Source of the DNA: Anaerolineales bacterium
GTDB lineage: Bacteria > Chloroflexota > Anaerolineae > Anaerolineales > Villigracilaceae
Assembly: GCA_024710905.1 (NCBI GenBank)
Contig: JANJTV010000035.1
Coordinates: 1-46,795, forward strand
Reading direction: 5' to 3'
DNA length: 46,795 nucleotides
A program made the position numbers and the translations under genes. The notes under the pieces are model-generated. The model searched no databases, was not told the DNA's origin, and saw only the letters and a list, made by a program, of their open reading frames with translations. Shown here piece by piece: positions 28,425 to 38,649 of the stretch; within the stretch, counting starts at the first letter, position 1, and the number at the start of each line of letters is the position of its first letter.

Positions 28425-28466
28425 CGCTGACGACTGACCGCTGAATGCTTATCGCTGACCGCTGAA
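28425..28466. repeat. six-copy 7-bp tandem repeat
   Basis: Consecutive heptamers read CGCTGAC, GACTGAC, CGCTGAA, TGCTTAT, CGCTGAC, CGCTGAA. Units 2-3 and 5-6 create a 13-bp direct repeat CTGACCGCTGAAT at 28434-28446 and 28455-28467, 21 bp apart. Confidence 0.8.
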
Positions 28467-28494
28467 TTAGTACGATTTTGCCATGCCCAACGGC

Positions 28495-28523
28495 TTGCCA
28501 AGCCTGCCCGCATGCGTCATAAT
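28495..28523 (+). promoter_or_regulatory. sigma70-type promoter for the SH3b lipoprotein gene
   Basis: TTGCCA (28495-28500), 17-bp spacer, CATAAT (28518-28523). Each box matches consensus at five of six positions. A Shine-Dalgarno AAAGGAGAG follows before the ATG at 28555. Confidence 0.75.
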
Positions 28524-28554
28524 GATTTTGTACACACAAAGGAGAGAGAAAACA

Positions 28555-29340
28555 ATGAACAATAAATTCTTTATCACAATCCTGGTTTTATCCATTGCAG
28601 CATTTGCCTGCAGCCTGCCCGGCGGGGAAGGTGCTCCCACAGGGGAGGAGCCAGACCTGGCCGCCACAATCACCTCGCAGGCGCTGACGTTGGCCGCGCC
28701 GACCAACACGCCGGCGCCACCCACCGAAACGCCGACGCCGCAATTCACATCCACGCCCGAATCAACCGCAACACCGTCTGTGCCGATCGTAACGGTCAGT
28801 ACCAACACCAACTGCCGCACCGGCCCCGGAACGGTTTATGACCTGATTGGCGCATTAAACGTCGGCCAGAGCGCGGAAGTGGTTGGCAAGTTCCCCGGCG
28901 GCGGCTACTGGATCATAAAGACTCCCGGCAGCTCTGGCACGTGCTGGCTATGGAGTCAGTATGCCACAGTTAGCGGGAATACCTCCAACCTGCCCGATTA
29001 CCCGGCCCCGCCCACCCCCACGCCATCCATCCCGGCTGCAGCGACCAACTTCAATGTCAATATCTCCTGCTCGCTGCAGGTCAACCCGGTTTATCAGAAT
29101 AAAGTAACCATCAACATGAGCTGGACGGATAATGCCACCAACGAAACTGGCTACCGCGTGTTTCGCAACGGCGAGCTGCTCAAGACGCTGGACGCCAACA
29201 CCACCAGCACCGGGGATGAGACCACCCTGCCTGCCATCTGGATCATTGGCAGCCCGGTTCCCAGCGTGACCTACGCCGTGGAGGCCTACAACGCCACCGG
29301 CGCTTCGGCGCGCGTCTCAGAGACGGTTAGCTGCCCGTAG
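28555..29340 (+). CDS. SH3b-domain lipoprotein with C-terminal FnIII-like domain
   Basis: A 261-residue exported protein. The signal peptide ends in lipobox FACS (Cys near residue 18). A Pro/Thr-rich linker covers about residues 45-80. A bacterial SH3 domain follows (TNCRTGPGTVYDLIGALNVG; YWIIKTPG; GTCWLWSQYATV), a fold that often binds cell wall or other proteins. After a second Pro/Thr linker, residues about 175-261 look like a fibronectin type III domain (MSWTDNATNETGYRVFRNGE). Two Cys within the SH3 domain may pair. The start at 28555 is supported by AAAGGAGAG and by the signal peptide; the longer in-frame opening at 28483 overlaps the promoter. The role is probably envelope-related, but unknown. 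Confidence 0.88.
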   Translation: MNNKFFITILVLSIAAFACSLPGGEGAPTGEEPDLAATITSQALTLAAPTNTPAPPTETPTPQFTSTPESTATPSVPIVTVSTNTNCRTGPGTVYDLIGALNVGQSAEVVGKFPGGGYWIIKTPGSSGTCWLWSQYATVSGNTSNLPDYPAPPTPTPSIPAAATNFNVNISCSLQVNPVYQNKVTINMSWTDNATNETGYRVFRNGELLKTLDANTTSTGDETTLPAIWIIGSPVPSVTYAVEAYNATGASARVSETVSCP

Positions 29341-29363
29341 TTTTTTGCCCTTTCCCCACCCTG

Positions 29364-29404
29364 CCTCCCCCAATTCAAAAACAGGAATTGGGGGAGGTGT
29401 TTTT
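29364..29404 (+). terminator. intrinsic terminator after the SH3b lipoprotein gene
   Basis: A perfect 13-bp stem (29364-29376 with 29385-29397), an 8-nt loop and TGTTTTT. Confidence 0.9.
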
Positions 29405-29410
29405 AAGCAA

Positions 29411-29442
29411 CAGTCCCCATCCGCTTTCACGGACAGGGACTG
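29411..29442 (-). terminator. hairpin downstream of ahcY, probable terminator
   Basis: On the minus strand CAGTCCCTGTCCG pairs with CGGATGGGGACTG over 13 bp with two G-U wobbles and a 6-nt loop, then TTGCTT. The U tract is weak, so termination efficiency is uncertain. Confidence 0.55.
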
Positions 29443-29485
29443 AATACAAACAACAGGCTACGAACAACCGTCAACCGGCAACGGT

Positions 29486-31778
<2,293 letters not shown>

Positions 31779-31810
31779 CTGTCTTTCTCCTGGTAGGGCA
31801 AATACGCATC

Positions 31811-31836
31811 AAAAGGCGCTCTCACGCGAGAGCGCC
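31811..31836 (-). terminator. hairpin between mtnA and adoK, possible terminator
   Basis: On the minus strand GGCGCTCTC (31836-31828), GCGT loop, GAGAGCGCC (31823-31815), then TTTT. A perfect 9-bp GC-rich stem with a short T run; read-through of some messages is likely. Confidence 0.7.
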
Positions 31837-31888
31837 AATATTTGCGGGCGTTAGTTTAACACGGGACGGGGATGGTGTCAAAGATTTT

Positions 31889-32944
31889 TCAGGGTTTGCG
31901 GCTTACAATTTCTTTCAGGTTGGGCGAGTAAGGCGGCAGGACAATGCCCTTTTCGGTCACAATAGCCGAGACCAGCCGGGCCGGGGTGACGTCAAAAGCT
32001 GGGTTGCGGGCAGAAGCCTTTTTAGGCGCAACCTGCTCCCCGGCATAGGTGATACCCAGCACTTCGGAGGGGTCGCGTTCTTCAATGGGAATCAAGCCAC
32101 CATGCGCCAGCGACAGGTCTATGGTTGGTGTAGGCACCACAGCATAGGCCGGAACCTGGTTATCCTGGGCGGCCAGGGCCAGCATGTACGTCCCAATTTT
32201 ATTGGCGACATCTCCATTGGCAGCTACCCGGTCCGCGCCAAACAGCACCGCCTGCACTTGCCCGGTTTTCAGGAAATACCCGGCCATGTTATCCGAAATA
32301 ATGTCATAGGGCACACCGTACTGCTCCAATTCCCAGGCGGTCAGGCGCGTCCCTTGCAGGCGCGGGCGGGTTTCATCCACCAGTACGCGAATCTTCTTGC
32401 CCTGCTCGTGGGCCATACGAATCGCACCCAGCGCGGTGCCCCAATCCACAGTTGCCAACGCGCCAGTATTACAGTGATGAATGACCGTATCACCGTCATT
32501 AATTAAAGATGCACCAAACTCGGCCATGCGGCGATTGATTTCCACATCTTCATCGGCAATCCGCTGAGCTTCACGCAGGGCCAGCCCGCGAATCGACTCG
32601 ATGCTGCGGCCCGGACTGCGCTCCTTAATGACTGTCATCACCCGATCCACAGCCCAAGCTAGGTTCACCGCCGTCGGGCGGGAGGCCTTCAAGGTTTTTG
32701 CTGCAGCATCATAATCGGCGAGCAGGTTCGGGGCAGTTCGCGCATCTGATTCGTACCCCGCCAAGGCCAGGCCAAAAGCCGCCGCCGCCCCAATGGCCGG
32801 CGCGCCGCGCACAATCATCTGGCGAATTGCCCCGGCCACCTCGACATGCGACTTTAACGAAATAAACTCCATGGCAGCCGGGAGGCGGCGCTGGTCGATC
32901 ATCTCAACTGCCGGAAGGTCGGTATTCCACTGGATGGTTCGCAT
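31889..32944 (-). CDS. mtnA: S-methyl-5-thioribose-1-phosphate isomerase
   Basis: Isomerises 5-methylthioribose-1-phosphate to methylthioribulose-1-phosphate in methionine salvage, where methylthioadenosine from S-adenosylmethionine use is recycled. The 351-residue protein shows IRQMIVRGAPAIGAAAAFG, CNTGALATVDWGTALG (catalytic Cys), VDETRPRLQGTRLTAWEL and GADRVAANGDVANKIGTY (catalytic Asp). I place the start at the ATG 32944. A TTG at 32950 would add two residues, but no Shine-Dalgarno supports it, and a -10 box ends exactly six bases before the ATG. Other salvage enzymes are not in the window. Confidence 0.95.
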   Translation of the reverse strand: MRTIQWNTDLPAVEMIDQRRLPAAMEFISLKSHVEVAGAIRQMIVRGAPAIGAAAAFGLALAGYESDARTAPNLLADYDAAAKTLKASRPTAVNLAWAVDRVMTVIKERSPGRSIESIRGLALREAQRIADEDVEINRRMAEFGASLINDGDTVIHHCNTGALATVDWGTALGAIRMAHEQGKKIRVLVDETRPRLQGTRLTAWELEQYGVPYDIISDNMAGYFLKTGQVQAVLFGADRVAANGDVANKIGTYMLALAAQDNQVPAYAVVPTPTIDLSLAHGGLIPIEERDPSEVLGITYAGEQVAPKKASARNPAFDVTPARLVSAIVTEKGIVLPPYSPNLKEIVSRKP

Positions 32945-32950
32945 GGCCAA

Positions 32951-32979
32951 AGATTAACACAGGTTATACGAAGTGTCAA
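32951..32979 (-). promoter_or_regulatory. mtnA promoter, leaderless layout
   Basis: Minus strand TTGACA (32979-32974), 17-bp spacer, TAATCT (32956-32951), six bases, ATG at 32944. The -35 lies in one arm of the palindrome 32973-32989. A TATAAC at 32968-32963 is an alternative -10 but has no matching -35. Confidence 0.6.
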
Positions 32980-32989
32980 AGGTTGACAC
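32973..32989. promoter_or_regulatory. palindrome carrying both divergent -35 boxes
   Basis: GTGTCAA (32973-32979), AGG, TTGACAC (32983-32989): perfect 7-bp arms. Its centre is exactly 37 bp from the ATG on each side. Each arm contains a consensus TTGACA for one direction. Confidence 0.8.
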
Positions 32990-33011
32990 GCCCCTGTTTC
33001 GGCAGTATAAG
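32983..33011 (+). promoter_or_regulatory. lytic transglycosylase promoter, leaderless layout
   Basis: TTGACA (32983-32988), 17-bp spacer, TATAAG (33006-33011), six bases, ATG at 33018. The predicted transcription start falls on the start codon. Confidence 0.75.
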
Positions 33012-33017
33012 GTGCAG

Positions 33018-35438
33018 ATGACCAGACCTATCGTTGCCTTCCTTTTCCTGCTCATTCTGGGATTTACCGCCTGCACCCTGCCCGAAACCACCCCACCCCC
33101 ACCGACGAACACGCCCGGGCCGTCTCCCACACCGACGATCACCCCCACGCTGACGCCTTCCCCAACCCCCTCGCCCACGCCAACGCCCCTGCCCGCCGCC
33201 CGCGTAGAGACGGGTGATAAGGCCCTGTTTTATGGGAATTACTTCCGTGCCCGGGAGGAGTACCAGATCGTGCTGCAAAGCTCCACCGATGCAGACCTGC
33301 GCGCCGCCGCGCTGTGGGGCCTGGGGAAAACTGATTTTATCTCCGGCAACCTGGCCGGGGCGCTCTCCAACCTACGGGCGCTGGTAAATACTTACCCGAA
33401 TGCGCCGCATGCCATCCAGGCCCAGTTTCTGTTGGGCGAAACCTACTACAGCCTGGAGCGATACGAAGAATCGGCTGCCGCTTACCTGGCCTACCAACAA
33501 GCCCGTCCCGGCTTGCTGGATGCTTATGTACTTGAGCGACGTGGCAATGCGTTGGCTGCAATTGGCCAGTATGACAATGCCATCAGCTCATATGAAGCTG
33601 CTCTTTTAGCCCCGGACCAGGCTAACCCGATCGCGCTCAGGATTAAGATCGGGCAAACTTACTTCCGGGCCGGAGATGCAGCCCGTGCCCTGCAACTTTA
33701 TGAAGAGATATTGCCCGCTGCGCCGGATGATTTTGCCCGGGCACAACTCGACCTGCTGGCCGGGCAAGCGCACCTGCAATTGGGCCAAAGCCAGGAGGCC
33801 TACGCCCGCTGGCAGAATACCGTCAACAATTACCCGCTTGCATTTGACTCATACTCCGCACTGGTCGGGCTGGTAAATGCCGGCCAGCCTGTCGATGAAT
33901 TCAACCGCGGCCTGGTGGATTACTTCGCCGGGCAATATGGCGTGGCCCTGGCAGCCTTTGACCGTTACATCCGCGCAACGCCCAACCATGACGGAACCGC
34001 ATTATATTATCGCGCCCTGACCAATCGCTCGCTGGGCAACTATGAAGCCGCCGTAATAGACTACGACCAATTCATTGCCAGCTACCAGACCAACCGCTAC
34101 TGGGGAGCAGCATGGAGCGAGCGGGCTTTTATCTTATGGGCGTATCTTGAACAACACAACCAGGCCGCCCAGTCCCTGGAACAATTTGCTGCAGAGGTGG
34201 CTGGCTCGCCTCTGACTGTCACCTACCTGCTGGATGCCGGGCGTATCTACGAACGCAACGGGGACCTTGAAAATGCCGCCCGCACCTGGGAAAGCATCGC
34301 TGATAATCACCCTTCTAGTACCAACGCTGTGCGCGCCCTGTTCCTGGCCGGCATCACCCGCTATCGCCTGGGGGATGACATGCGCGCCCTGGCAAACTTC
34401 CAGCGCGCCTTGCTGCTCTCCACCGAAATCAGCGACCAGGCCAGCAACCTGCTCTGGGTCGGTAAAACCTACCAACGCATGGGGAAAACCGAGGAAGCCC
34501 GCGCCGCCTGGCAACAGGCCCAGACGCTGGATACATCCTATTACTACAGCCTGCGGGCACGCGAATTGCTGGTTAACCAGGCGCCCTTCCAGCCGCGCAA
34601 CAACCTCAACCTGAATTATGACCTGGCCGCCGAACGCAAGGATGCCGAAGCCTGGATGCGAATCGTGTTTGAATATCCATCCGAGACCAACCTGTCAAGC
34701 CTGGGTAGCCTGCAATCGGATCCACGCCTGCAGCGTGGCCTTGAACTGTGGGAAATTGGCCTGTATGATCGCGCCCATGCAGAATTCGAATCCCTGCGCC
34801 TGGCCGTTCAGCAAGATCCGGCCGAGAGTTTCAGGCTGGGCAACTACCTTGTTGATCTAGGCGCATACCGCTCCGGTATCCAAGCCCTGCGGCAGGTGCT
34901 CACCCTGGCCGGACTGGAACAGCACTCTGCCAGCCTGACCGCGCCAATCTACTTCAGGCATATCCGCTACGGCCTGTATTATTCAGAGATTATCTTCCCT
35001 GCTGCGCAGGAATACAACTTTGACCCGCTCTTCATCACCAGCGTCGTTCGGCAAGAGAGCCTGTTTGAAGGCTTTGTGCGTTCATCAGCCGGCGCACGCG
35101 GCCTGATGCAGATTATCCCCTCCACAGGTGCAGGCATCGCCGAGCAAATGGGCTGGCCGCCCGGATATACCAGCGAAGACCTGTATAGCCCATACATCAA
35201 TGTTCGCATGGGCACGTTTTACCTGAATAGCAATCGCAAACTACTCAACGACTACTACGCCATGCTGGCCGGGTACAACGCCGGGCCGGGCAACGCCGCC
35301 ATCTGGCAGACGCTGGCCGCCAGCGACGACCCAGACCTGCTATTAGAGATTATCCGCTTCCAGGAAACCCGCGATTACATCCGTTACATCTACGAAGCCT
35401 ACAACATCTACCAGAACCTGTATGGCCCCACCCAATAG
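33018..35438 (+). CDS. lipoprotein soluble-type lytic transglycosylase with TPR repeats
   Basis: Cleaves peptidoglycan glycan strands to anhydro-muropeptides. The 806-residue protein opens with a signal peptide and lipobox FTAC (MTRPIVAFLFLLILGFTAC), then a Pro/Thr-rich linker and a long superhelix of TPR-like repeats (residues about 70-600). The C-terminal SLT domain has the catalytic Glu680 in VVRQESLF, SSAGARGLMQIIPSTG and MLAGYNAGPGNA, as in Slt70. The start is the ATG at 33018, where the signal peptide begins; the GTG at 32973 lies in the promoter palindrome. It is divergent from mtnA and has its own terminator. Confidence 0.93.
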   Translation: MTRPIVAFLFLLILGFTACTLPETTPPPPTNTPGPSPTPTITPTLTPSPTPSPTPTPLPAARVETGDKALFYGNYFRAREEYQIVLQSSTDADLRAAALWGLGKTDFISGNLAGALSNLRALVNTYPNAPHAIQAQFLLGETYYSLERYEESAAAYLAYQQARPGLLDAYVLERRGNALAAIGQYDNAISSYEAALLAPDQANPIALRIKIGQTYFRAGDAARALQLYEEILPAAPDDFARAQLDLLAGQAHLQLGQSQEAYARWQNTVNNYPLAFDSYSALVGLVNAGQPVDEFNRGLVDYFAGQYGVALAAFDRYIRATPNHDGTALYYRALTNRSLGNYEAAVIDYDQFIASYQTNRYWGAAWSERAFILWAYLEQHNQAAQSLEQFAAEVAGSPLTVTYLLDAGRIYERNGDLENAARTWESIADNHPSSTNAVRALFLAGITRYRLGDDMRALANFQRALLLSTEISDQASNLLWVGKTYQRMGKTEEARAAWQQAQTLDTSYYYSLRARELLVNQAPFQPRNNLNLNYDLAAERKDAEAWMRIVFEYPSETNLSSLGSLQSDPRLQRGLELWEIGLYDRAHAEFESLRLAVQQDPAESFRLGNYLVDLGAYRSGIQALRQVLTLAGLEQHSASLTAPIYFRHIRYGLYYSEIIFPAAQEYNFDPLFITSVVRQESLFEGFVRSSAGARGLMQIIPSTGAGIAEQMGWPPGYTSEDLYSPYINVRMGTFYLNSNRKLLNDYYAMLAGYNAGPGNAAIWQTLAASDDPDLLLEIIRFQETRDYIRYIYEAYNIYQNLYGPTQ

Positions 35439-35443
35439 GCAAC

Positions 35444-35471
35444 AAAAAAGACCGGCGCAAGGCCGGTCTTT
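35444..35471. terminator. bidirectional terminator between convergent genes
   Basis: AAAGACCGGC (35447-35456) pairs with GCCGGTCTTT (35462-35471) across GCAAG. The A run at 35444-35449 supplies a U tract for the minus strand and the 3' TTT serves the plus strand. Confidence 0.88.
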
Positions 35472-35480
35472 CATATCACA

Positions 35481-35792
35481 TTAGCTCAGGTGCGCAACCA
35501 GGCGCTTGTGAACCTCGTCATTTTCAATATCCATGATCGAAATCAATTTGTCGTTGCCATTCTCGCCAGCCACAATATCCACTTTGTTGGCCGCCACCCC
35601 CAACACCTCCGCCAGGAATTTCACCAGCACCTTGTTCAGGTCGGCGCCCCCCCCGGAAGCAGTCAAACGGACTTTAACAGTGCCATCCCCCTGGATTTCG
35701 GTAATCTCATTCTGGCTGGCACGCGGGGTCACCCGTACTGCCAGTGCTGCGCCACGCTTGCCATCATGTAACCGAAAATTTCGCTCTGCCAT
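35481..35792 (-). CDS. yggU: YggU/DUF167 family protein
   Basis: A small 103-residue protein of a widespread family without an agreed biochemical role. LAVRVTPRASQNEITEI, TVKVRLTASGGGADLNKVL and ANKVDIVAGE fit the DUF167 fold. The start is the ATG at 35792, whose Shine-Dalgarno GAGGTG overlaps the yggT stop; a TTG at 35819 would overlap yggT. It is the last gene of the cluster, before a bidirectional terminator. The C-terminal 25 residues (ISIMDIENDEVHKRLVAHLS) are an extension beyond the core domain. Confidence 0.9.
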   Translation of the reverse strand: MAERNFRLHDGKRGAALAVRVTPRASQNEITEIQGDGTVKVRLTASGGGADLNKVLVKFLAEVLGVAANKVDIVAGENGNDKLISIMDIENDEVHKRLVAHLS

Positions 35793-35799
35793 AGTCACC

Positions 35800-36057
35800 T
35801 CAGCCTCGTAATAAGGCAATTAACAATGTACCAATTAATTGTACCAGAATTATCAACACCACCGGACTAAAATCGAACATACCGATACGCGGCATCACCC
35901 GCCGGATGGGTGCCAGCAGCGGCTCGACCAACCCATCAATGCGGCTCCGCACCGGGTGGTACGGATCCATAAAATAAGACAGAATTACCTTAATAATTAC
36001 CAATAGCACCAGCACCTGCTCGAAAATTTGGATGGATTGAATTAAAACAAGATTCAT
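35800..36057 (-). CDS. yggT: YggT family membrane protein
   Basis: An 85-residue inner-membrane protein with two hydrophobic segments (IFEQVLVLLVIIKVILSYF and VVLIILVQLIGTLLIALL), separated by the conserved DPYHPVRSRIDGLVEPLLAP loop. Relatives (YlmG in Gram-positives, plant YLMG) take part in membrane and division-site organisation. The ATG at 36057 follows GAGGAG; longer frames overlap yggS. It lies between yggS and yggU as in many bacteria. Confidence 0.92.
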   Translation of the reverse strand: MNLVLIQSIQIFEQVLVLLVIIKVILSYFMDPYHPVRSRIDGLVEPLLAPIRRVMPRIGMFDFSPVVLIILVQLIGTLLIALLRG

Positions 36058-36079
36058 AAATTCTCCTCGGATATAAGAC

Positions 36080-36838
36080 TCAGGCAGGCTCACCACGGGC
36101 AGGTCGCGGCCCCATGATGGCCGTCCCAACCCTGACGAGGGTTGCCCCTTCCTCTACAGCCACTGCAAAATCAGCACTTGTTCCCATCGAAAGTTCATCC
36201 CAAGCAATCACCGGGAAACGCCGTGACAGGTCATCTCGCAGGGTACGCAACGCCCTGAAATAAGGCCGGGCGGGTTCGCCGTCTTCAAAAAACGGCGGCA
36301 TGGTCATTAGACCACATATCTTTAAGGCCGAAAATTGCAATATCTGTTCAACTTCACGGGCCAAATTGACCACATTCACAGGAGTGGAAGCCGGGTAACC
36401 AAACTTGCTTTGCTCCCCACCTACGTTCACTTCAAGCAGCACTGGCAACACCCGGCCCTGCTCGGAAGCAAAACGGTTCAAGCGGCTGGCCAATTTCAGG
36501 CTATCGAGTGAATGCAGCACGGAAAAATTTTGCGCCACCAGGTCCGCTTTACGGCTTTGGACATGGCCAATCATATGCCACTCAAGATCGCCGGGCAGGG
36601 ACTGCCTGGCCTGCAGGGCCTGCATTTTGGCAACCGCTTCTTCGGCGTAGTTTTCACCCAATCGCCTGGTCCCGGCTTCGATGGCGGCCAGAAGGCTTTC
36701 GGGTGGGTGCGTTTTGGTGACCACCACCAGGCGCACACCTTTTTCATCCCGCCCTGCCCGTTTGGCAGCCCGGCTGATTTCCTCCCGCACCCGGGCAGTA
36801 CGCTCACGAATCTGGTCAGCAAGGGCAAGTATTGGCAT
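36080..36838 (-). CDS. yggS: YggS/PLPBP, pyridoxal phosphate homeostasis protein
   Basis: Binds pyridoxal 5'-phosphate and balances vitamin B6 and amino-acid pools; it has no known catalytic reaction. The 252-residue TIM-barrel protein has the PLP lysine in LVVVTKTHP, then RRLGENYAEEA, EWHMIGHVQSRK, LLEVNVGGEQSKFG, LMTMPPFF and ELSMGTSADF. The start is the ATG at 36838, 10 nt after the pgeF stop; a TTG at 36862 would overlap pgeF. No sepF gene lies between it and yggT, unlike the classic ylm cluster. Confidence 0.94.
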   Translation of the reverse strand: MPILALADQIRERTARVREEISRAAKRAGRDEKGVRLVVVTKTHPPESLLAAIEAGTRRLGENYAEEAVAKMQALQARQSLPGDLEWHMIGHVQSRKADLVAQNFSVLHSLDSLKLASRLNRFASEQGRVLPVLLEVNVGGEQSKFGYPASTPVNVVNLAREVEQILQFSALKICGLMTMPPFFEDGEPARPYFRALRTLRDDLSRRFPVIAWDELSMGTSADFAVAVEEGATLVRVGTAIMGPRPARGEPA

Positions 36839-36848
36839 AAATGGATTC

Positions 36849-37640
36849 TCAGGAAAGTGCAATCAATGCGCCGAAACGGCCTGTTTTGCCTTTATGAGCA
36901 CGGTGGGAATACCAATCCTGTTCGTGGCAGGCGGTGCAAATCCCGGCCACCTGCACCTGTTCCACACCTGCCATTTGCAGGCTCAGTCGATTGGCCGCCC
37001 ACAAATCAAAGTAAGGGCGACCGGTTTCCTTTGGAAGCAGCAAATCCGCGGCCCGATTGCCAAACGCATGCTGGACCCGGGCGGCCACTTCCGGGCCGAC
37101 TTCATAATGATCCGGCCCAATCGAGGGGCCAATCGCCGCAAGGATATCTGCCGGGCGTGAACCGTAGGCATGCTGCATAGCCCGCACAGCCTGTCCGGCA
37201 GCGTGTTTCGCTGTGCCCATCCAACCGGCGTGCACAACGCCCACCACGCCTTTCACCGGGTCGTGCAAAAGGATTGGCGTGCAGTCGGCAAAACGCATAA
37301 ACAGCGTAATGTTTGGGTTGTCGGTAAGGATGGCGTCCGCTTTTAGTTCCGGCGGGTTATTAAAGCGCGGGTGCGCGCCATTGGCAATCACCACATCGGC
37401 GCTGTGCACCTGCCAGACGTCATACATCGACTCGGGGTCACGGCCTACAACCCGGAAAGAACGATAGCGGTTCTCGCGCACCCGTTCAGGGTCATCACCC
37501 ACCGTTCCGCCAACGTTCAGCGCCCCCCATGGGTCGGGGCTGAGGCCACCATGCCGGGTGAAGACTGCCTGGGTAACATTTTCTGGAAAGATAGAAAAGG
37601 AAAGGTAACGAAGGCCTTCCTGTTCACGAAAAGATATCAT
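36849..37640 (-). CDS. pgeF: YfiH/PgeF laccase-domain protein
   Basis: A 263-residue protein of the copper-oxidase-like (DUF152) family. Members have purine nucleoside phosphorylase/deaminase activity, and PgeF edits faulty peptidoglycan precursors in E. coli. Visible motifs are TRHGGLS, QVHSADV, DAILTDN, FADCTPILLHD, VHAGWMGTAKHAAGQAV and the C-terminal CTACHEQDWYSHRA. The Cys and His residues form the zinc-type site. It begins 5 nt after the glutaredoxin-DUF2085 gene without a clear Shine-Dalgarno, so its translation is probably coupled. Confidence 0.92.
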   Translation of the reverse strand: MISFREQEGLRYLSFSIFPENVTQAVFTRHGGLSPDPWGALNVGGTVGDDPERVRENRYRSFRVVGRDPESMYDVWQVHSADVVIANGAHPRFNNPPELKADAILTDNPNITLFMRFADCTPILLHDPVKGVVGVVHAGWMGTAKHAAGQAVRAMQHAYGSRPADILAAIGPSIGPDHYEVGPEVAARVQHAFGNRAADLLLPKETGRPYFDLWAANRLSLQMAGVEQVQVAGICTACHEQDWYSHRAHKGKTGRFGALIALS

Positions 37641-37645
37641 GCCAA

Positions 37646-38635
37646 TTAAGATTTTTTAACGACAGAGAACTTCTTGAGCATCAGCTCACGGGTTTCGCGC
37701 ATGCTCTCTTCCATGTAAGGGATGCCAAACCAGGCCGTCGTCAGGCCAAACAACGCGCCGGTCAGCACCCGCAACAAGGGGGTGCTCTCACGGAAGGGGA
37801 TAAGCGCAGCGATTGCATCCAGGCCAATCTGGCTGAATAACTGTGAGAAGCCATCCAAGCCGATCGGCACGATGCCGATTAAGAGCCAGGCCATCCAGTG
37901 CAACGGTTTGATGCGCCGCCCGGTCAGGGAAAAAACAATGCCAAACAGTAAAATGGAAATGTAAATCGCCACATCACGCTGGCACAGGGCTATTTTGTAA
38001 CCAACCTGTTCGTTGCCAAGAAAATTGCGGGCTTCCACCAGGTTATTTTCATCCAGTCCGGTGGCTTCAGTAAAAGTCATTACCCCGGCCACACCAGCGG
38101 CATCGCGTGGATAATAGGCCTGCTGGCCAAAAAGGAAAAATGAACGGAAACCCAGCTGGTGGCAAAGCGGGCTGTAAGCAGTGTACAAAACCCTGGCGGG
38201 CAATTCGGCACCACTTTTCATCAACACCGGGGCCAGGAACGGCAGCCCGATATAGAACATGACCAGCAGGTTAATAACGATCATGTAATTGCGCGACATC
38301 CACAGCGAGAAGCGGTCTGCGCCGGAGATTTCCTGTCCTTTCGCCACCCGCTTTTGGTACTCCTCGTCGCCCAGGCGTTGGAACTGATCCTGTCGGTCAC
38401 GAGCGGCGCCGAGGGTCATTTTCAGGTCTGCCAGGTCAAAAGGCGCTTTCTTGCGATACGGGCCAACTTCAAGGACCGGGATTTCCAGGTGATACTTTTC
38501 CAACAAAGCTGGATCACTCTCAATATCAATCTCAACCAGCCTGTGTGGGAAATCGGATTGCAAAGCGAGCAGGTCTTCTTTTACCTGCTCGCAGAGATGA
38601 CATTCCTTGCGGGTATAGAGGGTAACTGTCAGCAA
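37646..38635 (-). CDS. glutaredoxin-like - DUF2085 membrane fusion protein
   Basis: A 329-residue fusion. Residues 1-80 are a glutaredoxin-like (DUF836-type) thiol domain with CHLC (TRKECHLCEQVKEDL). A charged linker follows to about residue 110. The rest is a DUF2085 membrane domain with some five hydrophobic segments and its conserved Cys residues: SPLCHQLGFRSFFLFG, CQRDVAIYISIL and GLDGFSQLF. The start is TTG at 38635 with AGGAAA upstream, because the thiol domain begins at once (LTVTLYTRKEC). The CcdA gene lies 14 nt upstream. The pair suggests electrons pass from CcdA to this protein or the reverse (inference). DUF2085 function is unknown. Confidence 0.85.
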   Translation of the reverse strand: MLTVTLYTRKECHLCEQVKEDLLALQSDFPHRLVEIDIESDPALLEKYHLEIPVLEVGPYRKKAPFDLADLKMTLGAARDRQDQFQRLGDEEYQKRVAKGQEISGADRFSLWMSRNYMIVINLLVMFYIGLPFLAPVLMKSGAELPARVLYTAYSPLCHQLGFRSFFLFGQQAYYPRDAAGVAGVMTFTEATGLDENNLVEARNFLGNEQVGYKIALCQRDVAIYISILLFGIVFSLTGRRIKPLHWMAWLLIGIVPIGLDGFSQLFSQIGLDAIAALIPFRESTPLLRVLTGALFGLTTAWFGIPYMEESMRETRELMLKKFSVVKKS

Positions 38636-38649
38636 ATTGATTTTCCTGT

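Larger units (their letters stand above)
28219..28554. other. 336-bp divergent intergenic region between typA and the SH3b lipoprotein gene
   Basis: From left to right it holds the typA Shine-Dalgarno, a minus-strand terminator hairpin (28272-28297), an unassigned stretch with a purine run near 28380-28410, a 7-bp tandem repeat (28425-28466) and the plus-strand lipoprotein promoter (28495-28523). An open frame on the minus strand at 28262-28513 runs through the terminator and shows no family signature, so I do not call it a gene. Confidence 0.7.

Noticed and set aside
28425-28466. CRISPR-like repeat
   Set aside because: Seven-base tandem units without spacers cannot be a CRISPR array.
28262-28513. 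83-codon minus-strand frame upstream of typA
   Set aside because: It runs across a terminator hairpin, the heptamer repeat and the divergent promoter, and its sequence looks random.
32973-33017. GTG start at 32973 for the transglycosylase
   Set aside because: It lies within the promoter palindrome and would put 15 residues before a complete lipoprotein signal peptide.
32954-33178. Gly/Val-repeat minus-strand frame
   Set aside because: Mirror of the Pro/Thr-rich lipoprotein linker of the transglycosylase; low-complexity artefact.
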